From: Rhododendron vialii
Taxonomy: Eukaryota; Streptophyta; Magnoliopsida; Ericales; Ericaceae
Length of the DNA: 64,000 nt
Direction of reading: 5' to 3'
Assembly: GCF_030253575.1 (NCBI RefSeq)
Contig: NC_080560.1
Coordinates: 42,609,001-42,673,000 of the forward strand
Shown: piece by piece, positions 13,001-22,220 of the stretch
How the letters are laid out: each line of letters starts with the position of its first letter
How positions within the stretch are numbered: the first letter of the stretch is position 1
Made by a program: the position numbers and the translations under genes
Notes under the pieces: generated by a model
The model's input: only the letters and a program-made list of their open reading frames with translations
Told to the model about the DNA's origin: nothing
Database searches by the model: none

Positions 13001-14157
13001 TAATAATTTGACAACCAAATTTCCCCCTCTTGATTGCTAAATAAAGAAATCCAACACATACCCCAAATTAGTCCCCATCAATACAGGTGGAAAGATTGGA
13101 TTTCACGACCTAACATCTGGCATTACATTCATGAAGGGGATTTCCATGTCGGGCTTGGACACATTAAACATCAATAGGCCGAGTTTGAACCACTAAAACA
13201 GTGCCCCCTTTTGTACCCAAGAATTCGAGACAAACAAACCACTTTTTCTTTTCTTTTCTTTTTTTTTTTTTTGGGGGGGGGGGGGGAGGGGGGGCGCATG
13301 TGTGCACCTCATACTAATCCCAACAGCCCCTCCCGAAGCCGTTTTACACGCTTACGCGTGGGGTGAGATGACCCCAAGAGTTTATGGCAAGGAAAATCGA
13401 ACCTGAGACCTTGGGAGGGAACAAACCCCAAAGTCCCCGGCCAAGACCACTTGGTCAACCCCTTGGATTTGACAAACAAACCATTACCACTCAATAACAC
13501 GGATTTAGCGATTAACACAGCACAGGATATCGTTCTCATGCTTCACCATTTTTTTTTATAATTTCGGTGTCCTTGCAAGATTTCGCGCTCTTCGACTAAT
13601 CTTTTGGGACCAGTACCATCATCCACTAGCAGGAGGCCCAATCAAAGCTGGGCAAAGCCCCACATGGACTGGCCCAGAGGAGTTGATAGCACCACAGAAT
13701 TCACCATTGAGCTGAGCCCAAGACTCTCTATTTTTCTAGGGTACATACTGAAATTCAAAACCCATCGAGGAGAACCCAAAAAAGCTTCAATTTTTTAAGC
13801 TAACAGATTTAAATTCAGAGACCATTGAGTCGTTAAAACCCTAGAATTGCTAATTCGCTGGTCGACAACATACTATTGAAATGGTAAACTAAAACCCTAA
13901 TTAAAATCAGCTGACGACAATTAACAGCTCTTTCGTACCATTGCAGAATCAAACACCAACCTAAATTAAGAAGAAAAGGATAAAATTGATCAACATACAT
14001 ACCCGTGGAATATGTTTTTGTGTAATTGATCAAGAAATATATGTACCTGTTTGAGGAGGCTATCGGCGATTCGATAATAATGGCGGAGGGGAAATCGATT
14101 GTCGACGTCGACCCTTCGAGCGACGACGTTTAAGTTGATCGGCGCCGGCGGCCTCAT
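4023..14157 (-). CDS. AMSH3: AMSH-like ubiquitin thioesterase (JAMM deubiquitinase)
   Basis: Fourteen exons on the minus strand, in coding order: 14047-14157, 12209-12273, 12041-12116, 11744-11929, 10358-10452, 8819-8924, 8696-8742, 8201-8531, 7950-8039, 7800-7862, 7028-7102, 6326-6388, 4747-4799, 4023-4197. They sum to 1,536 nt, or 511 residues, against about 507 in Arabidopsis AMSH3. N-terminal USP8-dimerisation/MIT-like region (ISLRHYYRIAD-type motif; SETIPFHRDYPVLLPRERAF), a variable linker, then a C-terminal JAMM metalloprotease. The zinc ligands are present: Glu360 (ETCGVLAG), His415/His417 (HTHP), Ser425 and Asp428. The family cleaves K63- and K48-linked ubiquitin chains on endosomes with ESCRT-III and acts in vacuolar trafficking. 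AMSH3 versus AMSH1 is my best guess. The 47-nt exon 7 and the acceptor of exon 6 are the least certain junctions. Confidence 0.92.
6000..6223 (-). repeat. tRNA-derived SINE in AMSH intron
   Basis: Read on the minus strand, the head near 6222 starts GGGGTTGGCTTGGTGGTTAA, which resembles a pol III A box. A B-box-like AGTTCAAAACC lies at 6145-6155. It is one of seven such copies in the window. The 3' end is diffuse. Confidence 0.55.
7417..7627. mobile_element. Stowaway-like MITE (family A)
   Basis: A 211-bp element inside an AMSH intron. The ends are inverted copies of CTCCCTCCGTTCCATATTGA (left copy mutated to CTCACTCTGTTCC), flanked by TA at 7415-7416 and 7628-7629. CTCCCTCCGT ends and a TA target duplication are typical of Tc1/mariner Stowaway MITEs. 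Confidence 0.85.
9186..9650 (-). repeat. Probable 5'-truncated LINE 3' end
   Basis: A T-run at 9189-9197 is followed by sequence that, read on the minus strand, ends with an AT-rich tail (TTTATAATACAG...CCAAAAAAA). This is the usual look of a plant LINE 3' end. No coding part is recognisable and the upper boundary is a guess. Confidence 0.35.
10070..10250 (+). repeat. tRNA-derived SINE in AMSH intron
   Basis: A box-like TGGTTAAGTGGTT begins at 10074 and a perfect B box GGTTCAAACCC lies at 10118-10128, the spacing expected of a pol III promoter. It is a SINE head rather than a tRNA because no cloverleaf or acceptor stem pairs around it. Confidence 0.6.
11075..11590 (+). pseudogene. LINE reverse-transcriptase C-terminal fragment
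   Basis: Degenerate frames in the AMSH intron read YLGSIVSNDGEITKNV (from 11081) and then, after a frameshift, IRPAMFFGMKFWATKKQHA (from about 11227) and MLTWKCGKTLQDRIRTK. This is the conserved end of plant non-LTR retrotransposon polyproteins (YLGS...AGW.KW...CG.TR.D.IRN). It has several frameshifts and no function. Confidence 0.75.
13286..13466 (-). repeat. SINE, family with 'TTGACCAAGTGG' head
   Basis: On the minus strand it starts AAGGGGTTGACCAAGTGG (A box) near 13464 and has GGTTCGATTTTC (B box) at about 13395-13406. It runs into a G/C homopolymer tract and poly-T at 13245-13297. It is closely related to the copy at 40505-40722. Confidence 0.7.
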
Positions 14158-14219
14158 TGCGGCGACAGTGAAGGCCTGTGTGGAGAGCTCCGGTGGGTTT
14201 ACCGGCGAGGAGAAGACGA

Positions 14220-14248
14220 GATGTGAAGAGGAGAGAGAGAGAGAGAGA
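14220..14248. repeat. (GA)n microsatellite in the AMSH 5' leader
   Basis: A short GAGAGA run lies 65-90 nt upstream of the AMSH start codon, probably in the 5' UTR. Confidence 0.7.
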
Positions 14249-14781
14249 GGATCGTTGTCTGATCGTCTTCGTTAAGTTTAGAAAACTCCTCGGTTCTTCT
14301 GTTTATTTTTTTTTTATAAATCTTTTCGGGATATCTCTGTATGTATATAATGTCGACATAGCGGGGGGACAGAGGGGGTTTGCTTGTATGTGATTGTGTG
14401 CAAGTCGTATGCGTGTGTCCATCCCAGGTCTTAGGCAAAATGATGGGAGTCAGTTTATTTGGATACCTGTGCAAGCTTGATTGATTTTGTACTTGAATTT
14501 AAAAAGTAAAAATTGGATAAATTAATGAAACCATTTTTAATCTTTATTATAATTATAAGATTTCGAAATGGGCCACACGGAATCGTAACCATACTTCGGC
14601 TCTATGCAAGCAATGCTTGACGTACCACATTAGAACATAACGGCCCGTCGTTTGAATAGATGATTTATTTTGGGTGAATATAGAATGAGGGAAGATTTGA
14701 AGATGAATATATAATGAGGGATGATATGTTAAAAAGTGTAATGAGGGATGATATGTTAAGAAGTGTGGTCTCACCTCTTAA

Positions 14782-15166
14782 GGCTCCGTTCAGTTGCCAG
14801 GAAAGTACAAGAAAGGATGGGAAAATCAACTTTTCCATGATTTTTGTAGTGTTCAGTTGGCAGGAAAGTAATGGGAAACATGTTTTTAAGTTTTCCTGCA
14901 GGAATTACTTTCCTGCAAAAGTGATCCTGCAAAAAACACAGGATTTTGCGTCGCGGGAAAAGGAAAATGAGTGAACACTCACAAAATTTTCCCAAAAGTT
15001 TCTTTTTCCTGACAAATGAACAACTAAACCTTAATTATTCTTGCAAAATTCTTTTGTCAAATGAACACTCACAGGAAAATAATTTTCTTTTTCCTTTACT
15101 TCACTTTACTTGACTTTTCCTTAGAATAACTTTCCCGTACAATATTCCTGGCAACTGAACGGAGCC
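14782..15166. mobile_element. Tourist-like MITE (PIF/Harbinger), copy 1
   Basis: 385 bp. The ends are inverted repeats GGCTCCGTTCAGTTGCCAGG / CCTGGCAACTGAACGGAGCC, with a perfect TAA duplication at 14779-14781 and 15167-15169. A TAA/TTA target site is the PIF/Harbinger signature. Copy 2 at 16781-17165 has exactly the same length in the opposite orientation. Confidence 0.92.
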
Positions 15167-15895
15167 TAAAAAGGGATGGATTTGTAATGAGGTGTTTGGA
15201 AGATTTTTTGAAAAGGAAAATATGAAAGATATATATAATGGAATTAGATGTCGAATAACTGAATTACCCCTTGATTTTTTATGCTCAAAATTGGTTTTAT
15301 TTCAAATTAATTACAATTACTTTGATATTTTTCATTTGTTCTGAAATAAATTACAATTACTCGATATTTTCCACCAACTCCCACCACTGCCACTACCTAT
15401 TCCCTGTCCCCATTCCAATTTCCAAAAACCCCATTTCAGAGAAACCCCACCCACGGGTTTGCAGAAACCATTTTTCCATTTTTGCCATTTTTCCGAGACC
15501 ATTTCCTCTTCCTTTTCCCCTTCACTCCCCACCACCGCCACTACCTCTTCCCCTTCAAATTTGCAGAAACCCAACGCACTGTCCACAGATCCGACCTCCC
15601 CCAAAGCATCTCCCGTCTGCCGCCGGTCATTCCGTCAGCCGCCGCCGCCGGTCATCCCTCAATTGAGTTTTTTGGCCGGAAGATCTCTCTCTCTCTCGTT
15701 GGTCTGGTTTTCAGAAAATGAAAACAAGTCTGAGAAAAGATAAAGGGGGATTTGGAGGGGTAAAATCATCTGAAAACACCCAGAATTTGCCAAGGACGGG
15801 GTCTGAACCAAACACCGGATTTGAGGGAGAGCCGGAGTACAAATCAGGGGCTCACATATCCCCTTCATCTCCTCCATCCAAACAGCCCCTAAGTG

Positions 15896-16266
15896 TATCT
15901 TATTTTAAGAGGGGAAGGTGTTCAAGAACTTATATGCACATGGCTATACTTAGCCGATGTGGGACATTAGGATTGTAACATACCACCACGCTTTGCAGTT
16001 GACATCCATGGTGGCCCATCACTCTATTGACATGGAACTCTCGTCCAATCAATAGGTCGCCCCCTCCAGCGGTCGAAAACATACAATCCCATACTTGCAT
16101 GGATGCGTCCGAGCCCATACTCGACTTGGTGATTGGCTCTAATACCAATGATATAAATCCTAGGGTAGGACTCATCCTTGAAAATCGGTTTATAAGTGGA
16201 GGATGCTCAAGAACTTATATCCACATGATTAATCCCATACCGACGTGGGACATTAGAATCGTAACA
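15896..16266 (-). mobile_element. TRIM-type LTR retrotransposon, partly truncated
   Basis: On the minus strand, a 118-bp 5' LTR (16149-16266) starts TGTTACGATTCTAATGTCCC and ends ATATCA. One base later comes TGGTATTAGAGCC (16135-16147), one mismatch from the standard initiator-tRNA-Met primer site. The internal part is only about 168 bp. A second, shortened LTR (about 15896-15980) starts TGTTACAATCCTAATGTCCC. It has no coding capacity. The element is therefore under 0.4 kb. Confidence 0.75.
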
Positions 16267-16761
16267 GGAACCGTGCTATTCATATTGATTCACGTTTATT
16301 GAACGGCTTTAGTACATAATTAAGTCCGGAGTTTGGTAAAATTGTGTTATTAGATGGCCCTGACTGGTCCAAGCGCATGTGGATAATTCAACCGTGCATT
16401 TTAGAAAAAGAGTGCAAACGAGCCTAATTTTGTAGTATTCAGGTACCATACAACATGATTTTAAAATACATTTATCCCGAAACGGAAAAAGATTACAACA
16501 CCGAATAAGAACCCACTTAAACCATTTATCCAAGGACAAATATATTTCGAAATCATACCAAATGTTATATGATCAATCTGATTTTTGGCATAATTGATTT
16601 TCTCTACAAATTCTAAACATAAACGGTTTGGATTACTGACGTGAGCCTGAAAAAGCCCACAAAAGGGCTGGACTGGACGGACGAGTCCATAATACCAAAC
16701 CGGAGAGGATCTACTTTCTAATTTCTTTACATGTTTGTTTGACGAAAACATAAAGAAATTA

Positions 16762-17388
16762 CTCACTCCGTCTCAATTTAGGCTCCGTTCAGTTGCTAGG
16801 AATGTTGTACAGGAAAATTATTCTCAGGAAAAATCAAGTAAAGTGAAGTAAAAGAAAAAGAAAATTATTTTTCTGTGAGTGTTCATTTGACAAAAAAATT
16901 TTGCAAGAATGATTAAGGTTTAGTTGTTCATTTGTCAGGAAAAAGAAACTTTCGGGAAAATTTTGTGAGTGTTCACTCATTTTCCTTTTCCCGCGACGCA
17001 AAATCCTGTGTTTTTTGCAGGATCACTTTTGCAGGAAAGTAATTCCTGCAGGAAAACTTAAAAACATGTTTCCTACTACTTTCCTGCCAACTGAACACTA
17101 CAAAAATCATGGGAAAGTTGATTTTTCCATCCTTTCCTGTACTTTCCTGGCAACTGAACGGAGCCTTAATTGTCCTTCTTTCTATTTTAATCGGGTAAAA
17201 AACTAGCTATATCTTTAAATCCGTAATGAATTTTCTATCGAATATGGATCTTATTTGATAGATCTCGATTAGCTCGATAATACAATGTTTTCGAAATCAC
17301 ATAAAACATTATAAATTATAAGATATAGCCAATTGAAAAGTAACATGAACTCCCAAAAAAGACTACTATTAAATTAGGACGGAGGGAG
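16762..17388. mobile_element. Stowaway-like MITE (family B) split by another MITE
   Basis: The outer ends are CTCACTCCGTCTCAATTTA and its inverted partner ending GGACGGAGGGAG, flanked by TA at 16760-16761 and 17389-17390. Removing the 385-bp insert and its TTA duplication leaves 239 bp, matching the intact family members at 28413-28650 and 44070-44303 in length and internal text (ATATGGATCTTATTTGATAG). Confidence 0.88.
16781..17165. mobile_element. Tourist-like MITE, copy 2, nested
   Basis: 385 bp, inverted relative to copy 1. The ends are GGCTCCGTTCAGTTGC / GCAACTGAACGGAGCC, with a perfect TTA duplication at 16778-16780 and 17166-17168. It sits in the left arm of a Stowaway-like MITE and so is the younger insertion. 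Confidence 0.92.
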
Positions 17389-17621
17389 TATGTTAAGAGT
17401 TTTTTGAAAAAATTGCCTATAAAACAGAACAAAGAAATAGAAGAAGAAACTTCTACAATGAAGCAAAAGTGTACAGCAATTGTTATCTTATGCAGCAAAT
17501 GCCACAAAAAAAAACTACTACAATAAGCATTACCATACAATAGTCACTCTTTAATCCATTTTTTTCACACCAACTCACACCAACGCTAGACAACGTTGTA
17601 ATCTCCATTGCAATGATACCA

Positions 17622-19005
17622 TCAAAACAGTAAACCTTGGACTAAAATCATCAGCACAAACCCAGCAGCAACCATCCGCATGGTAATCTTGTCCCCGCCG
17701 CTGTTTTCCTCTTGGACGTGCTCTGCTACGTTAAAATTCCCTAAAAGCGAAGAAGAAAAGAAGAAAACAACAGTTTTGGTATGTATGTAAGCAAATGCGC
17801 AAACGAAGGAAAAAAAAACAAAACTACGGTATTGAGGTATTGAAATTTACCTCTTTGATTACCATAGCCACAACCATCTTTAACTGTATCACTCACATCC
17901 TGTAATGTGGCCTTGTTATAGAATTCAAAGTGTGTCATTATACTTCCGATACAATTGAGGACGAGGTGCGTCTCTGTCAAGCACGGACCCTCGCAGAATT
18001 GATTGGTGTCCTCGTGTGGCACATGGAGCTCTCCGCTCTCGGTAAGTCTGTAACTTTCTTGACAACTGCTGTAAACCTACTCAAAGTGGCATTTTCAGAC
18101 CCGTTTCAGTACTCATCACTTAAGTTCCTTTTTCTTACCATGCACAATTTTGAACACCAACAAAATTCACAGAATGATAAGATGATGAATAAACCACAGA
18201 AGATAAAAGACATAACTTTTGATAGATAGGAAGCAGCGTATGTACTCTATACTACTAATGTGTATATAAGTAGTTGAAGTACTATGTACTTCTGTTATGA
18301 TTGATTAATAACCATAAAGAATAAAATATCTCAATCACTGCTGTATTAAGAACCAGCTTTGAAAATTTGTAGAAACTTGTTTGGTTGATGATTTCCGAAT
18401 ACTGTTTTATAGGGATTTGTTGAAAAAGAAAACATTTTGAGAAGGATTTCCACAAGAAAATGACCAAGACATGGCAATAATTATGCGTTTTAGCTTTCAG
18501 AACAATACTGTAAAGTATTTCGGACGAGTGATTCTAAAACCAGCAACCAGACTTACATAGTTGTCGTCGAAACAGAGCAAGGCTTTGGCAATTATTGGAG
18601 TTGGATCCTCAACTGAACCACCAGCTTGACCACCAATTTGACCACCAAATTGACCAGTTTGACTACCAGATTGTGCTCCATTTTGAGGGATGAAACCAGT
18701 TTGACCACCAGATTGAGCACCACCAAATTGACCAGTTTGACTCCCAGATTGAGCACCAAAACCACTTTGACTACCACTTTGACCACCACTTTGACTACCA
18801 GATTGACCACCATTTGAAGGGATAACTTCAAAAACCGAATTTCCTGACAAGGATTAAGTGAAAATATCAGAACGTTTGTATAAACAAACTGTGTACGAGA
18901 TGAGCTTTATGTTCTCAGAAACCCACCTAATTTCCCATTGAAAACAAAGACGATGATCAGAGATAAAGCGAAAAGCTGGTGCTTAACTGTGACTATGAAT
19001 GCCAT
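17622..19005 (-). CDS. Secreted, probably GPI-anchored Cys-rich protein with Gly/Ser/Gln stretch
   Basis: Four exons in coding order: 18927-19005, 18557-18843, 17851-18076, 17622-17740. They total 711 nt, 236 residues, all GT-AG and in phase. Residues 1-27 are a signal peptide (LFALSLIIVFVF core). Then comes a low-complexity stretch of GGQSGSQSG/GSQTGQFGG units (about residues 40-100), a compact domain with six cysteines (ALLCFDDNYVYSSCQESYRL ... FCEGPCLTETHLVLNC ... GCGYG), and a C-terminal hydrophobic tail (MVAAGFVLMILVQGLLF) with nothing after it, as in GPI-anchor signals. The cysteine domain looks like the plant family I know as DUF7731; its function is unknown to me. It probably acts at the plasma membrane or wall. 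The exon 2-3 junction needs the acceptor at 18077-18078, which restores the conserved NYVYSSC. Confidence 0.82.
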
Positions 19006-19069
19006 TACAGGAACCAAGTAGCGCAGAAGCATAAGCTGATGGAAGAGAGGTTGTCAAGATTTCAGCCAA

Positions 19070-19085
19070 CTATTATATATATATA
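19070..19085 (-). promoter_or_regulatory. Candidate TATA box
   Basis: CTATATATATATAA on the minus strand lies about 70 nt upstream of the start codon at 19005, a normal plant distance. Confidence 0.5.
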
Positions 19086-19089
19086 GATG

Positions 19090-20644
19090 AAAGCATGTAC
19101 CTAATTCCAGAATATCCCACTATTCAACAGAGTACTTATTTTATGTTGAAGCATGCAAGAAATGAAAAACAGATTTTAAAAATCACCTATAGTTAGGCCC
19201 ACTTAATTTGCATAAAACTTTGGGGCATGACCCATCAGTGGGAATAGTTAAACTAACTTTTATTTACTAATGGTTTCACCTTCTGCATGTGTAGAAGTCA
19301 CTTGTGATAGAGAGAGTGTAATAGAAGCTTGTTTGGTAAATCCAACTGCAATTGGAAAAGCATTAAGTAAATGAATGGATGGGTTGGAGGTGACTAAGAG
19401 GAGAAGGCAGTTGGAGTACAAGTCACCAAACTTTACTTTTTATGAGGCATTCTCCTTTGCAGTGTAGAAAGTTAAATTCAGATTTGCACTTTCACACTAA
19501 ACCAGTAAAGTTTTCCTTCTGGGTATGTGCACAAAATCCGTGCACGTTAAAAAAAGAAGAAGAAAATCTTGATGCAAACTGTTCGAATACCTAATGAAAA
19601 GAAAAAGGAAGAATTGACCAATCCCCTTGTGTCCGGACTTGAGCTAAGCCGTGCACTAGCAAAACCCAGAGGAAAATGTTGAGAAACCTCGATGCACAAG
19701 AAACAAGGGCAGAAGAGAAGAAGGTGAAAAGCGTTTGAAACTTGTTAAGCCTGTCTTGCACTGCACAATATACAAACCAACACACTCACCAACTTCTTTT
19801 TGAAATGCAATGAGGTACCAACCCAGAGTAGAGAAATTAAAGGATCTAGAATCAAATAAAAAATGAAGCTTGTATATGAATCTCAATAAGCTACTATTCT
19901 CATGCAATTCAACTTCAACGAGGGCACTGCAAAGAAATGGAACTTTTATTTCTTGTAACACGCAAGAGTTCATGAATTACAACTGACTACGGTAAGAGTG
20001 AGAGGGGGAAAAAAGTTAGCTAACTCTGATCAACCTAGAACTCCTCCTTCCCATTTGGTTAAGGTTAAAAAAAAGCAGGACGGATCTCCAATAGAAACAT
20101 CTTCATTTCGCTCTGGAGTCTGGTCCATCGATAGTTAAAACTTAAACAATCGCCATCACTCAATTACTCAAACCAAAATTGGTGAATGATTTCCGTTACA
20201 GGGATCCCCATGGCCATGAATGACTAGCTAGAAATGTCAGACAACGTATCTTTTTAAAATTGAAGGATGATCTTCTACACATAAGGATATCCTCTGTGCC
20301 AAAAAGCAGCGTGTGGAACACTTCACTTTAATAAGCCGTTGAGTTTCTAATGAATCCGCGTAGTCCTAATTGAATCTGGGAATGACTGAAAGAATATAAT
20401 AGTGTGCTCTTCTGTGCAAAAAAATAATATTTGCATAAATAAATCGAAAAGACTGGCTTTTGAGCACTATTCACTGACTATTTCCAAAAAAGATTACTTG
20501 TTCCTCCCAATTTCAGCACGCCGATAACAGCAGTTCATGACCCATACAAGTGGTTTACTAAGCCACCACATGCATGCTGCACAGACACAATCACTGAAAA
20601 TCCGCAAGTCAGTATATAACTCTTCAGTCAAAGTGATCCCCAGC
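19090..20644. other. Intergenic, no recognised feature
   Basis: This is the upstream region of the secreted-protein gene. I read both strands and found no exon chain, RNA gene or element with clear ends. Confidence 0.4.
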
Positions 20645-20647
20645 TTA

Positions 20648-21472
20648 GGGGCTGTTTGATAAAACCGAAAACTGAAAGCTGAAAAATTAAGAACTGGAAG
20701 CTGAATGCTGAAATTTTTAAGCTGAAAGCTGTTCGATAAATATATTAAGTATTGAATTAAAAAAATGATGAATTAATTTTGTTCAAATTCTCTTTTAATT
20801 TACTAATAGTCATAATATACTTATGGTAATGGTGGAGGAGTGGTGGTGATGGAGTGGTGGTGGTGATGGTGGCGGAGGTGGTAGAGTGGTGGTGGTGGTG
20901 GTGGTGTGGTGTGATGAAGTGGTACGTGGGAGTGGTGGTGGTGGTGTAGTGATGGTAGTGGTGGTGGAGTGGCGGAGGTGGTGGTGATGATGGTGGTGGA
21001 GTGGTGGTAGGAGCGATGGTGGGTGGTGGTGTAGTGATGGTAGTGGTGGTGGTGGAATGGTGGAGCTGGTAGTGGTGGTGGTGGTGTAGTGTAGTGATGG
21101 TAGTGGTGGCGGTGGTGGAGCTGGTGGTGGTAGTGGTGGTGGAGGAGTGGTGGTGGTGGAGTGGTGTAGGTGGTGGTGGAAATGGTGGTAATGGTGGTGG
21201 TGGTAGGAGCAGTGGTGGTGGTGTAGTGATGGTAGTGTTGGTAGTGGTGGAAGTGGTGGTGGTGGTGGTATGATGGTTGAATATAAGTACACAAAAATTC
21301 AGCCAGAATTAAGTAGCTCAAAGCTACTTAATTTTTTTCAACTTTTTAGCTTATATTTTAAGTGATACTTAATTTGTTAAGCAATGTAAAATGTAGTTAT
21401 CAAACCTACTGAATCACTTATTACTTAATTAATTCAGTTTTAAGTGCAGAATTTAGGTTATCAAACCAGCCC
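20648..21472. mobile_element. MITE-like element carrying a GGT array
   Basis: The ends GGGGCTGTTTGATAA and TTATCAAACCAGCCC are inverted repeats with one extra base. The flank is TTA on the left and TCA on the right, so the target duplication is imperfect. Most of the inside is a GGT-rich array. Confidence 0.6.
20823..21276. repeat. Degenerate (GGTGGT/GTGATG)n array, ~450 bp
   Basis: Imperfect trinucleotide array of GGT with GAT, GTA and GGA variants and higher-order units such as 'gtggtgtagtgatggtagtggtgg'. Open frames of 160 residues on the complement are His/Pro/Thr repeats produced by the array and are not genes. Confidence 0.95.
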
Positions 21473-22220
21473 TCATATGAGCAAATCAATACAAACCCAT
21501 CTTTAAAATTGTAAGATCTTCAATCACCCTTGAAGACCTTATATTTTTAAGTACTGCTAATCTCCCTTTAAAAAAAAAGTAGTATTCCTAATCGGAAAAA
21601 ACAGGAGATCCATGTCCATTTTCAGTCAAAGACATTCCTGCAAATCACACCAAGGGCACATACTAGTGCTACCCTGCTAGGAGTCTAGGAAACATGTCAA
21701 TGACCAAATCTCTGGATAGTATCGAGCATTAGTGTTCTGTACACTTATCACTATTTTGTAAGTAGTAGATATGATGTTAACAACGTAGCCGTTTAGAAAA
21801 TCCAAATCCATCACCACTCACAGACAAAATTAACCAGAGAGTGCACTATGGATGATGTAAAGGCTCTCAAGTTCAAAATTCAAATATAACCATTATACTG
21901 TTCTTGCGGACAAGAATGAGCCATCTAGCAATTAATTCAAAAGAGACGACAATCCGACATAAAGTTTTGCCACATGAAATGAAAATTATCTTTGAACAGC
22001 AGATAGATCATAGAAGCCGATCATTCAACAAGCATATTTCAACAGTTACAAAAGAAATTGCCAGGGAGCCAGGGACAGCAAAGGAGTTCCTATCACATAC
22101 CAAAGGGGTGCTTCATTCTGCAATACAGCAGGAAAAAAATCGGGGAAAGCCAAAGGCTCCACGAAGCAGCTACACTCATAAATCAGTAACAGCTCTTAAC
22201 AAGCATACAGAAGCCTTATA
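21473..22220. other. Region downstream of PPR40
   Basis: It holds the PPR40 3' UTR. An open frame of 145 codons on the plus strand (21904-22341) overlaps the PPR40 3' end and has no family features. Confidence 0.4.

Noticed and set aside
14679..14767. Repeated 'aatgagggatgatatgttaa' units as a regulatory array
   Set aside because: Only two or three imperfect copies beside a MITE; more likely local slippage.
15271..15743. Pro-rich frames of 79-131 codons, possible gene start
   Set aside because: Low-complexity C-rich sequence in a transposon nest; no splice partner or family motif. It may belong to an outer hAT-like element with GGGGCTGTTTGGATGG-type ends, but I could not define that element.
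18592..18831. Val/Leu-rich and Thr-rich frames over the secreted-protein exon
   Set aside because: Shadow frames of the Gly/Ser/Gln repeat; the coding frame is fixed by the signal peptide and the cysteine domain exons.
20810..21321. Two overlapping minus-strand frames of 160-166 codons rich in His, Pro and Thr
   Set aside because: They are translations of the GGT array in two frames, with no start context or unique sequence.
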